The notes below the pieces were generated by a model, which was given only the letters and a program-made list of their open reading frames with translations, made no database searches and was not told the origin of the DNA. From assembly GCF_014207375.1 (NCBI RefSeq), contig NZ_JACHEE010000001.1, forward strand, positions 248,001-312,000: a stretch of DNA of 64,000 nt. The letters run 5' to 3'. The stretch is from Arthrobacter sp. AZCC_0090 (lineage in GTDB: Bacteria > Actinomycetota > Actinomycetes > Actinomycetales > Micrococcaceae). Both the position numbers and the translations under genes were made by a program. How positions within the stretch are numbered: position 1 is the first letter of the stretch; every line of letters starts with the position of its first letter. This document shows positions 48,034 through 57,634 of the stretch, piece after piece.

Positions 48034-48789
48034 GTGGCCAATCCTTCCTCGTTCGCAGCGCGGTCCTATCGGGACGACGCGGTGGTGTTGCGCACCCACA
48101 AGCTGGGCGAAGCCGACCGCATCATCACTTTGCTGACGAAGCACCACGGCCAGGTTCGCGCGGTGGCAAAGGGGGTCCGGAGGACCACTAGCCGGTTCGG
48201 GGCACGGCTGGAACCCTTCATGGTGGCTGACCTCCAACTTGTCTCCGGCCGCACCCTGGACATTGTCACCCAGGCTGTCGCGAAGGGAGCCTACGGGAGC
48301 TCGATCGCTGCCGACTACACGCGGTACACCGTCGCAGCGGCCATGACGGAAACGGCAGAAAAGCTGACAGACGCCGACGCCGATTCGGGAACCTCGCAGT
48401 ACAACCTCCTGGTGGGGGCTCTTGCCTCATTGAGCCGTTCCGACCACCCGCCGGAACTCATTCTTGACTCGTACCTCCTTCGCGCTTTGGCCACCGGCGG
48501 TTGGGCGCCGAGTTTCACGGACTGTGCCCGTTGCGGGGCGGCCGGTCCGCACACTGCTTTCTCGGCTCCCTTGGGCGGAATGATCTGCAATGACTGCCGC
48601 CCTCCTGGTTCACCGGCGCCCGCACCCGAGACCGTGGTCCTGTTGGGCGCACTGCTGACGGGGGACTGGGCCACCGCGGACGTGTCCGAGAGCTTGCATC
48701 GCCGCGAGGCAGCCGGCTTGGTGGCGAGCTACCTCCAATGGCATCTTGAACGAGCATTGAAATCCCTCAAACATGTGGAGCGAAGCTGA
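48034..48789 (+). CDS. recO: DNA repair protein RecO
   Basis: Recombination mediator that helps load RecA onto single-stranded DNA covered by SSB. The 251-residue protein has the N-terminal OB domain ([25 protein letters not shown], then [17 protein letters not shown]) and a zinc module with CARCG and CNDC. The start is uncertain: GTG 48034 fits the family's N-terminus, an in-frame GTG at 48019 is an alternative. uppS begins 2 bases after the stop. Confidence 0.92.
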   Translation: MANPSSFAARSYRDDAVVLRTHKLGEADRIITLLTKHHGQVRAVAKGVRRTTSRFGARLEPFMVADLQLVSGRTLDIVTQAVAKGAYGSSIAADYTRYTVAAAMTETAEKLTDADADSGTSQYNLLVGALASLSRSDHPPELILDSYLLRALATGGWAPSFTDCARCGAAGPHTAFSAPLGGMICNDCRPPGSPAPAPETVVLLGALLTGDWATADVSESLHRREAAGLVASYLQWHLERALKSLKHVERS

Positions 48790-48791
48790 CA

Positions 48792-49610
48792 GTGGCACTG
48801 GGAAAAAAGAAGACATCAACTGCGCGGAAGACTCCAGTGAAGGCCCCGTACCACCATCCTTCGGGGGCCAGGCCGCCCGCCATACCGTCAGAACTGGTGC
48901 CCCAGCACGTGGCCATCGTGATGGATGGCAACGGCCGCTGGGCAAACCAACGCGGCCTGCCGCGCATCGAGGGCCACAAGGCCGGGGAACCGGCACTGCT
49001 GGATGTGATGGCCGGCGCGATCGAACTTGGCATCAAGTACGTGAGTGTCTACGCCTTCTCCACCGAAAACTGGCGCCGTTCTCCTGAAGAAGTACGTTTT
49101 CTCATGGGATTTAACAAGGATGTGCTACGCCGGCAGCGCAACCAGCTCGACGAGTGGGGTGTGCGGATTCGCTGGGCCGGCCGACGGCCTAGGCTATGGG
49201 GTTCCGTGATCAAGGAACTTGAGGAAGCCGAGGAATACACTCGCAGCAACGACACGTGCACGCTAACTATGTGTGTTAACTACGGCGGCCGCGCCGAAAT
49301 CGCCGACGCCGTCGCGGCGATTGCCCAGGATGTTGCCGATGGTCGCCTAAAACCAGGCTCGGTCACCGAGAAGACCATCCAAAAGTACCTGGACGAACCG
49401 GATCTCCCGGACGTCGACCTGTTCCTGCGCAGTTCCGGTGAGCAGCGGCTGTCCAACTTCCTTTTGTGGCAATCGGCCTACGCGGAGTTCGTCTTCATGG
49501 ACACGCTGTGGCCCGACGTCGACCGCAGGACCTTGTGGGACGCCGTCGAGATCTATGCCAAACGGGACCGCCGCTACGGCGGCGCGGTGGACGCTGCCGC
49601 ACCTCGTTGA
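48792..49610 (+). CDS. uppS: Isoprenyl (undecaprenyl/decaprenyl) diphosphate synthase
   Basis: cis-prenyltransferase that makes the long polyprenyl diphosphate carrier for cell-wall synthesis from IPP; 272 residues. The active-site start [23 protein letters not shown] (catalytic Asp), [15 protein letters not shown] and the C-terminal [24 protein letters not shown] are complete. Product chain length cannot be read. GTG start 2 bases after recO. Confidence 0.95.
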   Translation: MALGKKKTSTARKTPVKAPYHHPSGARPPAIPSELVPQHVAIVMDGNGRWANQRGLPRIEGHKAGEPALLDVMAGAIELGIKYVSVYAFSTENWRRSPEEVRFLMGFNKDVLRRQRNQLDEWGVRIRWAGRRPRLWGSVIKELEEAEEYTRSNDTCTLTMCVNYGGRAEIADAVAAIAQDVADGRLKPGSVTEKTIQKYLDEPDLPDVDLFLRSSGEQRLSNFLLWQSAYAEFVFMDTLWPDVDRRTLWDAVEIYAKRDRRYGGAVDAAAPR

Positions 49611-49665
49611 CCCGGCACTCGGGTTAACACATATGCGCTAAATCACGTGCACTGGCAAATCCCGG

Positions 49666-50739
49666 TCAGTCCGGATAGGAAGCCAACCAGATAGCGACGT
49701 CCCTGTAAGCCTGTTGCCGGACCGTACGCCGTGAGAGGAACACGTCATGGAGGGCGCCAGGATAGCGGAACACCGCTGTCCGCCGTCCAAGTCCCAAGGC
49801 CCGGCGGGCAGTCTGCTCAACATCGATCACGGCGTCGACACGCATGAGTTCCGCGCTCCATTCGGCCTGGATCCGGGTGCGCCCGGAAAGCAGCACAAGC
49901 ACCGGAGCGTCGATATTGAGTCTGCGTTCGACGGCGGCGTGGCCCGCCAGGACCGCTTTGGTCCACCCTGCGCGTATTGGGAAAGAAGCTCGAGGTCGCC
50001 ACTCGGGGTCGAGGGTCCATTCCCCGTGGGCCAGATTGCTGACGCTCTCCCAGTAGGCCGGCATCTCCGGGAAACGGAAAGGCCGCTTGGGGTCGGTACG
50101 CGCAAACGGTTCCACGACGTGCATCGCGATGCTGCGGATCAAGCTGCTGCCCTGAAGTTCCAGCCAGGGGGAGTTCAGCGTCAGCGTGGCAATGCGGCCG
50201 GGGTTGCGATCAGCCCACAGGGACGCAATCAGGCCGCCCAGGGAGTGTGCCACTAGGTGAAGGGTGGGCACCTCCGAATTACCGGTCCGCTCAGCAACGT
50301 CCCGGTGTATTGCATGCAATGCGGCGTCGAGGTCTTCGTCATAGACCGACAGGTCGGTGGTGTAGCCGGGAGTCTGGCCCGGCCGCAGGCTCCGCCCGAA
50401 CTTGCGCAGGTCAAGGGCATAGAAATGAAATCCCGAGGCACCCAGGAAATCTGCCAGTTCGGTCTGCATGAAGTAGTCGGCCCAGCCGTGGATATACAGC
50501 ACCACCCTTGGCGGGCCCTCCGTGGCGGGAACTTCCCGCCGGCGTCGGCGTCTGGTGAAGGCCGTCAAGGCGTCAAGAAGGCCGTGGGGCACCGACTGGG
50601 CGGCCGCTGGACGGACGTGCCGGACCAGGGTGGCCCAAACAGGCCCTTCTTCGTCTGGTGGAAGTTCCAGTTCCAAGGCTTCGAAACCGGGGCCCAAATA
50701 GTCTTGTTGCCATACGGGCAACCCCAGCTCCGTGGTCAT
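49666..50739 (-). CDS. Alpha/beta hydrolase (second of a tandem pair)
   Basis: Serine hydrolase of 357 residues, substrate unknown (monoglyceride-lipase-like lineage). The nucleophile elbow is AHSLGG (Ser166), with HGWADYF near residue 84, NSPWLELQGSS, and a C-terminal ALHDVFLS histidine. It is clearly related to the gene just upstream: both share ATLVRHV, HGW.DYF, ALD...GRSL, NSPWLE, LHDVFLS and the same overall order. The ATG at 50739 was chosen because the longer frame upstream has no family similarity; it overlaps the first hydrolase by 4 bases. Confidence 0.9.
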   Translation of the reverse strand: MTTELGLPVWQQDYLGPGFEALELELPPDEEGPVWATLVRHVRPAAAQSVPHGLLDALTAFTRRRRRREVPATEGPPRVVLYIHGWADYFMQTELADFLGASGFHFYALDLRKFGRSLRPGQTPGYTTDLSVYDEDLDAALHAIHRDVAERTGNSEVPTLHLVAHSLGGLIASLWADRNPGRIATLTLNSPWLELQGSSLIRSIAMHVVEPFARTDPKRPFRFPEMPAYWESVSNLAHGEWTLDPEWRPRASFPIRAGWTKAVLAGHAAVERRLNIDAPVLVLLSGRTRIQAEWSAELMRVDAVIDVEQTARRALGLGRRTAVFRYPGALHDVFLSRRTVRQQAYRDVAIWLASYPD

Positions 50740-51782
50740 GGCATTCCCCCTGGGTCTCCAAGCTTGTGGTTTGCCGAGTAGTCCGGGCCCGGCCCACTGG
50801 AAATGTATCCGTGAATCCAGCGCGCAAGCCGGGCGTAGGCATCGGCGCGCACCGGGCCGGCTGAAAGGAACACATCGTGCAGGCCGCCGTCCACCCGTTC
50901 CAACGTGACGGTGCGGCCAAGAGTCATTGCGCGGACAGCCATGGTGTTGACGTCCAGGACTGCGTCCGAACGCCTCATGGACTCCTGCCAGATCATGCCG
51001 TTCGCGCTCGCTCCGGAGATCAGAACGAGGATGGGAATGTCTATTCTCAGCCCGCGGGCCACCTTCGTGTGTCCGCTGAGGACCGCGCTCAGCCACCCTG
51101 CCCGCATGGGGAAGGCCAAAGGTGGGCGGTATTTGTCGTCGAGGAGCCATTCGCCCTCGGCTGAGCTGCTGATGCTGCGGTAATAGAAGCCGCGTTCAGG
51201 CAGGCGAAGGATTGTCTTGGGCCGGAACCGCGCGAGCGGTTTCACCATGGTCTGGGCCGCGCGGCGGACGATCGAGCTTCCATGCATTTCAAGCCACGGG
51301 CTGTTGAGTACCAAAAATTGAACCGAGCCCGGGTGGCGGCTGACCCACAAGGCGGCCACGAGGCCTCCCGTGGAATGTCCCATGAGAGTCAACGCACGGG
51401 GCACCTCCTCGAGGGGCTCCCCGGACCGGATCATGTCGATGGCTTTGCCGATCTCGGCGTCGTAGTCGTCTAGATGCTCCACGTATCCACCCGGGGTGTC
51501 CGCCTGCAGGCTGCGGCCGTGGTTGTGCATGTCAAGTGCAAAGAAGCGGAAGCCTTGTCCGGTCCAAAACTCCGCTAGGGCGACGTTGAAAAAGTAGTCG
51601 CTCCAACCGTGCAGGAAAAGGACGGAACCGTTGGCGGCCGGTGGGGGATTGCCAGTCCTCTCCGCGCCCTGTTGAGGGACGTGGCGGACCAGTGTTGCAC
51701 GGCGGACCACCCCATCAGGGCCTGCCGCCTCGAATGCGCAACTTTCGAAGTCCGCGCCGAGGATGTCGGTTTGCCACTCCAT
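50736..51782 (-). CDS. Alpha/beta hydrolase (first of a tandem pair)
   Basis: Paralogue of the following gene, 348 residues. Catalytic Ser137 is in GHSTGG; FLHGWSDYFF (about residues 56-65), LVLNSPWLEMHGSS and the histidine region LHDVFLSAGPVR are visible. It lies 9 bases after the FAD dehydrogenase stop and overlaps the second hydrolase by 4 bases, so all three form one operon. A tandem duplication followed by divergence is inferred. Lipid or ester substrates are plausible only by family. Confidence 0.9.
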   Translation of the reverse strand: MEWQTDILGADFESCAFEAAGPDGVVRRATLVRHVPQQGAERTGNPPPAANGSVLFLHGWSDYFFNVALAEFWTGQGFRFFALDMHNHGRSLQADTPGGYVEHLDDYDAEIGKAIDMIRSGEPLEEVPRALTLMGHSTGGLVAALWVSRHPGSVQFLVLNSPWLEMHGSSIVRRAAQTMVKPLARFRPKTILRLPERGFYYRSISSSAEGEWLLDDKYRPPLAFPMRAGWLSAVLSGHTKVARGLRIDIPILVLISGASANGMIWQESMRRSDAVLDVNTMAVRAMTLGRTVTLERVDGGLHDVFLSAGPVRADAYARLARWIHGYISSGPGPDYSANHKLGDPGGMP

Positions 51783-51791
51783 GGGAACAGC

Positions 51792-53474
51792 TTAGACACT
51801 CGCTGCGGCATCGCGTCCTGCTGCACGCCCGGAGAACAGGCAGCCGCCAAGGAAGGTTCCTTCCAATGCGCGGTAGCCGTGGATTCCGCCGCCGCCGAAG
51901 CCAGCAGCCTCTCCCGCGGCGTACAGGCCCGGGACTGGCGCTCCGGAACCGTCAAGGACTCGTGAACGAAGGTCCGTCTGAAGTCCTCCAAGGCTCTTCC
52001 GCGTCAGCACGGAGAGCCGGACGGCCAGAAGTGGTCCGTGCTTCAGGTCGGTGAGCCGATGCGGAGGGACCACACGCATGATGTTGTCGGTGGCGAAACG
52101 CCGGGCCGCCCGGATAGCGGCCAGCTGCGGATCCTTGCCCAGCCCGCTCGCCACTTGCAGGTCCCGAGCGTGGATGAGTGAATTGAGCTGCACGGGATCT
52201 ATCAGCGCTGAACCCGTCAGAGCATTCATTTTCGCCGCGAGCCCGGCGGCTGTTTCCGCCTGCAGGAAATCCACGCCACGGTCCAGGAAGGCCCGCAGTG
52301 GGGAATCACTGCCAGGATTGAGCCGGGAGGCGAGGAGCCGGATGTCTTTGCCCGTGAGATCCGGGTTCTGTTCCGAGCCTGACAGGGCGAATTCCTTCAG
52401 CGCGATCGTGCGATTGCAGACGAACCACGAATGTTCGTGTCCGCTCGCCAGGATATGCCTGAGGGCGCCCAAGGAATCGAATCCTGGAAACAGTGGGGCA
52501 GGCAGTTGGCGCCCCTTGGCGTCAATCCACAACGACGACGGACCGGGCAGAATGCGGATGCCATGCATGGGCCAGACGGGGGAGTGGTTGTGGATGCCTT
52601 CGGGGTAGTGCCACATACGGTCGCCATTGATGAGCCCTCCGCCAGCGGCAGCGGCGGCCTGGAGGAAATCACCGTCGACCGATGCAGGTACTCCGCTCAG
52701 CATCCGTTCTGGCGCAATACCCTCGGGCCATTGCCTCCGCACCGTCGCATGGTTCCCACCGATTCCGCCGGTGGTGACGATGACCGCTCCGGCCGTCGCC
52801 GCAAAGTGCCCGACGACGGTGCGCGACGACGCTTCACCGCGTCCGGCGTCGGACGCCTCAAGAATCTCGCCGCGGGCCCCGGTGACGCGGCCCGCCGTCG
52901 TCGTTAGTTCGGTGGCGCGATGCCGGAAGTGGAGGGATATCCTTCCGTGCGCCGCGCCTTCGTTGACCTCTGCCAGGAACGGTTGCACGAGGCCGGGGCC
53001 GGTGCCCCAGGTGACGTGGAACCGCGGGACCGTGTTGCCATGGCCTTGGGGGCCGTAGCCGCCCCGTTCGGCCCACTGCACCAGCGGAAAGAGCCGCACG
53101 CCAAGGGACTTCAGCCACCGGCGCTTCTCACCGGCGGCAAAATCCACGTAGGCTTCCGCCCAAAGCCGGGCCCAGGAGTCCTGCGGCCGGTCAAAGGCTG
53201 CGGACGCCAACCAGTCACTCAAGGCGAGTTCGGGGCTGTCCCTGACGCCCAGCCTTCGCTGTTCAGGAGAGTTGACCAGGAACAGTCCACCGAAAGACCA
53301 ATGCGCCTGGCCACCCACGGAGGCCTCGGGCTCTTGGTCCAGCACGGCAACCCGCTTGCCCTGGGCGTAGGCCTGGGCCGCCGCCACCAGTCCTGACAGT
53401 CCCGCGCCAATAACGACGACCTCGGCCTCAATAATCGCCTTGGAGTGAACTCCATCACCTGGATTGCTTGGCAT
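51792..53474 (-). CDS. FAD-binding dehydrogenase (ketosteroid-dehydrogenase-like)
   Basis: Flavoprotein of 560 residues in the FAD_binding_2 (fumarate reductase / KstD-like) superfamily. The N-terminal FAD loop is VVIGAGLSGLVAAAQAYAQGK, followed by GGQAHWSFGGLF, and the C-terminal FAD segment GLYAAGEAAGFGGGGIHGYRALEG is complete. It heads the operon with two alpha/beta hydrolases, an arrangement that could serve oxidation and ester cleavage of one hydrophobic compound; the substrate is not visible. It is divergent from pyrD with 68 bases between. Confidence 0.88.
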   Translation of the reverse strand: MPSNPGDGVHSKAIIEAEVVVIGAGLSGLVAAAQAYAQGKRVAVLDQEPEASVGGQAHWSFGGLFLVNSPEQRRLGVRDSPELALSDWLASAAFDRPQDSWARLWAEAYVDFAAGEKRRWLKSLGVRLFPLVQWAERGGYGPQGHGNTVPRFHVTWGTGPGLVQPFLAEVNEGAAHGRISLHFRHRATELTTTAGRVTGARGEILEASDAGRGEASSRTVVGHFAATAGAVIVTTGGIGGNHATVRRQWPEGIAPERMLSGVPASVDGDFLQAAAAAGGGLINGDRMWHYPEGIHNHSPVWPMHGIRILPGPSSLWIDAKGRQLPAPLFPGFDSLGALRHILASGHEHSWFVCNRTIALKEFALSGSEQNPDLTGKDIRLLASRLNPGSDSPLRAFLDRGVDFLQAETAAGLAAKMNALTGSALIDPVQLNSLIHARDLQVASGLGKDPQLAAIRAARRFATDNIMRVVPPHRLTDLKHGPLLAVRLSVLTRKSLGGLQTDLRSRVLDGSGAPVPGLYAAGEAAGFGGGGIHGYRALEGTFLGGCLFSGRAAGRDAAASV

Positions 53475-53542
53475 TCGTACATGCTACCGTCCGGTAACCG
53501 CTCGGGTTTGGTGCGCGACCCGTAAACCGGAAAACTAGGAAC

Positions 53543-54610
53543 ATGCGCGTTTACCCCACATTCTTCAAGCTGGCCTTCTCCTGGATGGATGCCGAAAAAG
53601 CCCACAAGATCGGCTTCCAGGCGATCCGTTTTGCACACCGCTCGGGAGCGGGGCGCGTTCTGGCCAAAATGACGGCACCACACCCCTCGCTGCGCACGGA
53701 AGCCTTCGGCCTGACCTTCCCCTCGCCGTTCGGCCTCGCCGCCGGCTTCGACAAGGAAGGCCACGGAATCGAAGCCCTCGCCGAATTGGGCTTCGGGCAT
53801 GTGGAAGTAGGCACCATCACGGGCCAGGCTCAGCCCGGCAATGAGAAGCCACGGCTTTTCCGCCTGATCGAGGACAAGGCCGTGATCAACCGCATGGGCT
53901 TCAACAACGACGGCGCAGCTGCCGTCGCCCCGCGGCTCAAGGCTGCGCGGGCGGCACTGCAGCGGACGCATTCGGGCGTTCGTCCCGTGATCGGAGTCAA
54001 CATCGGCAAGACCAAGGTTGTTGAGCTCGACGACGCGGTTGAGGACTATTTGGTCAGCGCCCGCAGCCTGGCACCCGCAGCCGACTACCTGGTAGTCAAT
54101 GTCAGCTCGCCCAACACCCCGGGACTGCGCCTGCTCCAGAACGTCGAAACGCTTCGCCCCCTCCTGCGCACCGTCGGAGATGCCGCAGACGAATCCGCCG
54201 GCCGCCATGTACCGCTGTTGGTCAAGATCGCGCCGGACCTCAGCGACGACGACATTGACGACGTCGCCCGCCTCGCCTTGGACCTCAAGCTCGACGGGAT
54301 CATTGCGACAAACACCACCATCGGCCGGGAAGGCCTGGTGTCCGAGCCGGGCAAGGTGGAGGCCTGCGGCGCCGGTGGGCTCTCCGGCGCGCCCCTCAAG
54401 GAGCGCTCGCTCGAAGTGCTGCGGCGGCTGAAGGCCGCGGTAGGAGAGGGTCTGGTGCTCGTCGCCGTCGGCGGGGTGCAGTCGGCGGCCGACGTCCAGG
54501 AAAGGCTCGACGCCGGAGCAACCCTCGTGCAGGGCTACACGGCATTCCTCTACGAAGGTCCGTTCTGGGCCGCCGGTATCAACAAGGCGCTTGCCAAGCA
54601 ACGCCGCTAG
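53543..54610 (+). CDS. pyrD: Dihydroorotate dehydrogenase (quinone), class 2
   Basis: Membrane-associated FMN enzyme oxidising dihydroorotate to orotate with quinone as acceptor, 355 residues. The N-terminal class 2 extension (TFFKLAFSWMDAEKAHKIGF), FPSPFGLAAGFDKEG, NRMGFNNDGA, VNVSSPNTPGLR (catalytic Ser) and the FMN phosphate loop AVGGVQSAADVQ are visible. It links to carB/pyrF earlier in the window but is unlinked on the map. Confidence 0.96.
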   Translation: MRVYPTFFKLAFSWMDAEKAHKIGFQAIRFAHRSGAGRVLAKMTAPHPSLRTEAFGLTFPSPFGLAAGFDKEGHGIEALAELGFGHVEVGTITGQAQPGNEKPRLFRLIEDKAVINRMGFNNDGAAAVAPRLKAARAALQRTHSGVRPVIGVNIGKTKVVELDDAVEDYLVSARSLAPAADYLVVNVSSPNTPGLRLLQNVETLRPLLRTVGDAADESAGRHVPLLVKIAPDLSDDDIDDVARLALDLKLDGIIATNTTIGREGLVSEPGKVEACGAGGLSGAPLKERSLEVLRRLKAAVGEGLVLVAVGGVQSAADVQERLDAGATLVQGYTAFLYEGPFWAAGINKALAKQRR

Positions 54611-54647
54611 CCAGGCACGTCGCTGACCGAGTGCGGAAGAGCAGAAC

Positions 54648-54676
54648 GACCCTGGAACAGCTGTTCCAGGGTCTTT
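54648..54676. terminator. Bidirectional terminator between pyrD and DUF3043 gene
   Basis: GACCCTGGAACAG (54648-54660) is followed immediately by its exact reverse complement (54661-54673) and then TTT. Confidence 0.85.
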
Positions 54677-54711
54677 CTGCTTAGTCGGACTGTCCTTGGT
54701 GGTTTGCGGCC

Positions 54712-55311
54712 CTAGGAGGGGTACTGGCCACGCTCGACCTGCGGCTTTGGAAGTCGCAGACGGCGGAACTGCAGGGATCGCATGCTGCCGTACCAGACGG
54801 TGCCTCGCTCGACGTCGCCGAACTTCTGCGTCAGGCCCTTGCGCAGCTTGCGGGACAGGATGAATACGTCCGCGAAGACCGCCAGGAACATCACCCAGAA
54901 TCCGATCAGGATATAGCTGAGGGCGTCGCTTCCTGAAGGAATGATGAAGGAGATGACCACGAACAGCAGGGCACCGAACATCAAGTACTCACCCAAGCTG
55001 AAACGGGCATCGACGTAGTCGCGGGCGAAGCGCTTTTGGGGTCCCTTGTCGCGCAGCGGGAGGTATTTTTCATCACCGGTGTCCAGTGCCTGGCGCATTT
55101 TTTGGCGCTGGTCCTGCACGGCGATGCGCTCGGCCTCCTTGGAGGCCTTACGGTCTGTTGGCACCAGGGGGCGCTTCCGTGCCGCTTCCTGTTCCTTGCG
55201 CTTGGGTGTGGGTGCGCCCTTACCAGCACCTGCACCTTTCGCGGCGGCATCGGCGGCAAGCTGGTCTACTGAGTCTTGAGCGCTCGGCTCATCCTTTTTA
55301 CGTCCAAACAC
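54712..55311 (-). CDS. DUF3043 membrane protein
   Basis: Actinobacterial protein of unknown function, 199 residues. A basic, Lys/Ala-rich N-terminal half (FGRKKDEPSAQDS ... KGAPTPKRKEQEAARKRPLVP) is followed by RDYVDARFSLGEY and two membrane helices (LMFGALLFVVISFIIP, LIGFWVMFLAVFADVFIL). GTG at 55311 fits the family start. It is divergent from the M20 dipeptidase. Confidence 0.87.
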   Translation of the reverse strand: MFGRKKDEPSAQDSVDQLAADAAAKGAGAGKGAPTPKRKEQEAARKRPLVPTDRKASKEAERIAVQDQRQKMRQALDTGDEKYLPLRDKGPQKRFARDYVDARFSLGEYLMFGALLFVVISFIIPSGSDALSYILIGFWVMFLAVFADVFILSRKLRKGLTQKFGDVERGTVWYGSMRSLQFRRLRLPKPQVERGQYPS

Positions 55312-55432
55312 CCCTACAGAATACCCCGCAGGACCCCTCCCGAAGTCGACGTCACGTGCGGCCGCGTGAATGAACCCGCCACACCGTCCACACCTGTTCC
55401 CCAGCATCACTCCCACCGGTAGTGTTTTCGCC

Positions 55433-56860
55433 ATGACTTCAATGAATGCGGAGATCCCGCAGGCCCTTTCCGGCGGCTCCGGCACGATCAATGTCGACGC
55501 GCTTAGGACCGCCGTCGAGTCTTCTTTTGACGAGACCATGGCGCGTCTGAAAGCGCTCGTCGCCATTCCGGGGATTGCCTGGCCTAGTTTTGACCCGGCG
55601 GAGCTTGACAGGAGCGCGGAGGCCGTTGCGGCACTGGTCCGCGAGTCAGGTTTCGCCGACGTCCAGATTCTGCGCTGCGACAAGACCGACGGCACCCCGG
55701 GCGGACCTGCGATTGTGGCGCGGCGCGTTGCCGCTCCGGGCAAAGCGACGATCCTGTTGTACGCACACCACGATGTGCAGCCGCCGGGCGACGTAAGCCT
55801 TTGGGACACCGAGCCGTTCGTGGCCCAGGAACGTGATGGCCGCCTTTATGGCCGTGGCGCAGCCGACGACAAAGCGGGAATCATGGCCCACTTGGGAGCG
55901 TACGCCGCCGTAACCCAGGTGCTGCGAGATGATTTCGGTCTCGGCGTCACGCTGTTCTTCGAGGGCGAGGAAGAAGCGGGTTCGCCAACCTTCCGCACTT
56001 TCCTCGAAACACATCGCGATCTCCTCGAAGCGAACGTCATCGTCGTGGCTGACTCCAGCAATTGGAAGGTCGGCGTCCCAGCCCTGACAACCAGTCTCCG
56101 TGGCTTGGTGGACGGCACCTTCGAGGTGCGGGTCCTCGACCACGCCGTGCACTCCGGCATGTTCGGTGGTCCAGTATTGGATGCGCCGACTCTCTTGTCC
56201 CGCCTGATCGCGACCTTGCACGACGACGACGGCAACGTGGCCATCGAGGGCTTGGTTGCCAAGGACGACGTCGTAGAGGACGTTGACGAGGAACAATACC
56301 GTGCGGATGCCTCTGTGCTTGATGGAGTGCGGCTTGCCGGCAGCGGGAGCATCGCCTCACGCCTATGGACTAAGCCTGCCTTGTCCATCATCGGTATCGA
56401 TGCGCCCGCCGTCGACGTCGCGTCCAATACGCTCCTCCCCTCCGCGCGGGCGAAGTTCAGCCTGCGCTTGGCGCCCGGACAAGATCCGGATGCCGCCATG
56501 GACGCAATGGGAAGGCACCTTGCGGCCCACGCGCCGTTTGGAGCGAAAGTGACGTTCGTGCCGGGGGAGCGGGGCAACGCCTTCTCTACCGACACCGGCT
56601 CGGCTGCTGCGCGGATCGCGATGTGGGCGCTGGGTGAATCCTGGGGGGTGCCCGCCGTTGAGATGGGGATCGGTGGTTCCATACCGTTCATCGCGGATCT
56701 GACGGAAACCTACCCCGATGTCCAGATCCTGGTGACGGGGGTCGAGGACCCGGATTCCCGGGCCCACAGCGCCAACGAATCACTTCACATAGGTGACTTC
56801 CGCAACGCAGTCCTGGCCGAGGCACTGATGCTGGCCCGCCTGAACACGGAAGGCCTCTGA
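55433..56860 (+). CDS. M20 family dipeptidase
   Basis: Zinc-dependent dipeptidase or carnosinase-like enzyme of 475 residues. Metal ligands are in YAHHDVQPPGDVSLWDTEPF, GRGAADDKAGIMAHL, FEGEEEAGSP and SIPFIADLTETYPDVQILVTG. The ATG at 55433 is chosen; the frame runs open further upstream. Substrate dipeptides unknown. Confidence 0.92.
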   Translation: MTSMNAEIPQALSGGSGTINVDALRTAVESSFDETMARLKALVAIPGIAWPSFDPAELDRSAEAVAALVRESGFADVQILRCDKTDGTPGGPAIVARRVAAPGKATILLYAHHDVQPPGDVSLWDTEPFVAQERDGRLYGRGAADDKAGIMAHLGAYAAVTQVLRDDFGLGVTLFFEGEEEAGSPTFRTFLETHRDLLEANVIVVADSSNWKVGVPALTTSLRGLVDGTFEVRVLDHAVHSGMFGGPVLDAPTLLSRLIATLHDDDGNVAIEGLVAKDDVVEDVDEEQYRADASVLDGVRLAGSGSIASRLWTKPALSIIGIDAPAVDVASNTLLPSARAKFSLRLAPGQDPDAAMDAMGRHLAAHAPFGAKVTFVPGERGNAFSTDTGSAAARIAMWALGESWGVPAVEMGIGGSIPFIADLTETYPDVQILVTGVEDPDSRAHSANESLHIGDFRNAVLAEALMLARLNTEGL

Positions 56861-56951
56861 CGCTCCACATCCCTCAGGTGTCCCTATGGACGACCAGGGA
56901 ACAAGATCCACGGTCGGGAACAAGGTAAGGGTCCGGCCGGTTACGTTAGAA

Positions 56952-56993
56952 GTTATAGCTATGCGCCGGCTCGACGTAGCATGTAGCTATAAC
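56952..56993. promoter_or_regulatory. Inverted repeat upstream of the HesB/ErpA gene
   Basis: GTTATAGCTA (56952-56961) and TAGCTATAAC (56984-56993) are exact reverse complements separated by 22 bases, in the 204-base gap before the iron-sulfur protein gene. It could be an operator or a leader hairpin; the right arm contains TATAAC, which could be a -10 element. Confidence 0.5.
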
Positions 56994-57064
56994 CCGCACG
57001 TATTTGGGTAAGGGCAGGCAGCGCGAAGGCGCAGCCGCCAAGAGCTTCATAAGAAGGTAGGCCA

Positions 57065-57451
57065 ATGAGCACTGCAACCAACGAAAACAGCACCGGAGCG
57101 CAGCTCGCGGGCGGCGAGCTTCCCGAGCACGAGGTCAAGTTGACCGATGTCGCCGCCGGCAAGGTCCGGAGCCTTCTTGAACAAGAAGGTCGCACAGACC
57201 TGCGGCTCCGCGTCGCTGTTCAGCCGGGCGGCTGCTCGGGCCTGATCTACCAGCTCTACTTCGACGAGCGCCTGCTCGACGGCGATGCCGTCCGCGACTA
57301 CGACGGCGTTGAAGTAGTTGTCGACAAGATGAGCGTGCCATACCTGAGCGGTGCCAGCATCGACTTCGAGGACACTATCTCGAAGCAGGGCTTTACCATC
57401 GACAACCCCAACGCCGGCGGGTCCTGTGCCTGCGGCGATTCGTTCCACTAA
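57065..57451 (+). CDS. Iron-sulfur cluster insertion protein (HesB/IscA/ErpA family)
   Basis: A-type carrier that receives and hands on Fe-S clusters, 128 residues. All three cysteines are present: GGCSGLIYQL and the C-terminal CACG in GGSCACGDSF. ATG at 57065 after AGAAGG. The gene just precedes the cytochrome oxidase genes; the Rieske protein downstream needs such clusters. Called by family; the ErpA name is not settled. Confidence 0.92.
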   Translation: MSTATNENSTGAQLAGGELPEHEVKLTDVAAGKVRSLLEQEGRTDLRLRVAVQPGGCSGLIYQLYFDERLLDGDAVRDYDGVEVVVDKMSVPYLSGASIDFEDTISKQGFTIDNPNAGGSCACGDSFH

Positions 57452-57634
57452 CCCGGGCATTCGCAGACTGTTGGCCCAGTTCAGGAACGGGTTTCAATCC
57501 GCCCCGACGCACTGGGCCAGCATGTCGGCGAAAACCGCTCGGTAGCGGTAAGCTCTACATCGGGTAGTAAAACTTTAGTGTGCCCGGTGGGCCTTTGGCC
57601 TGCCGGGCTGCAGCAACAAGAGGAAGGGCCGTCT

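Noticed and set aside
50740..51150. N-terminal extension of the second hydrolase
   Set aside because: It lies within the first hydrolase gene and has no family similarity; ATG at 50739 gives a 4-base overlap typical of operons.
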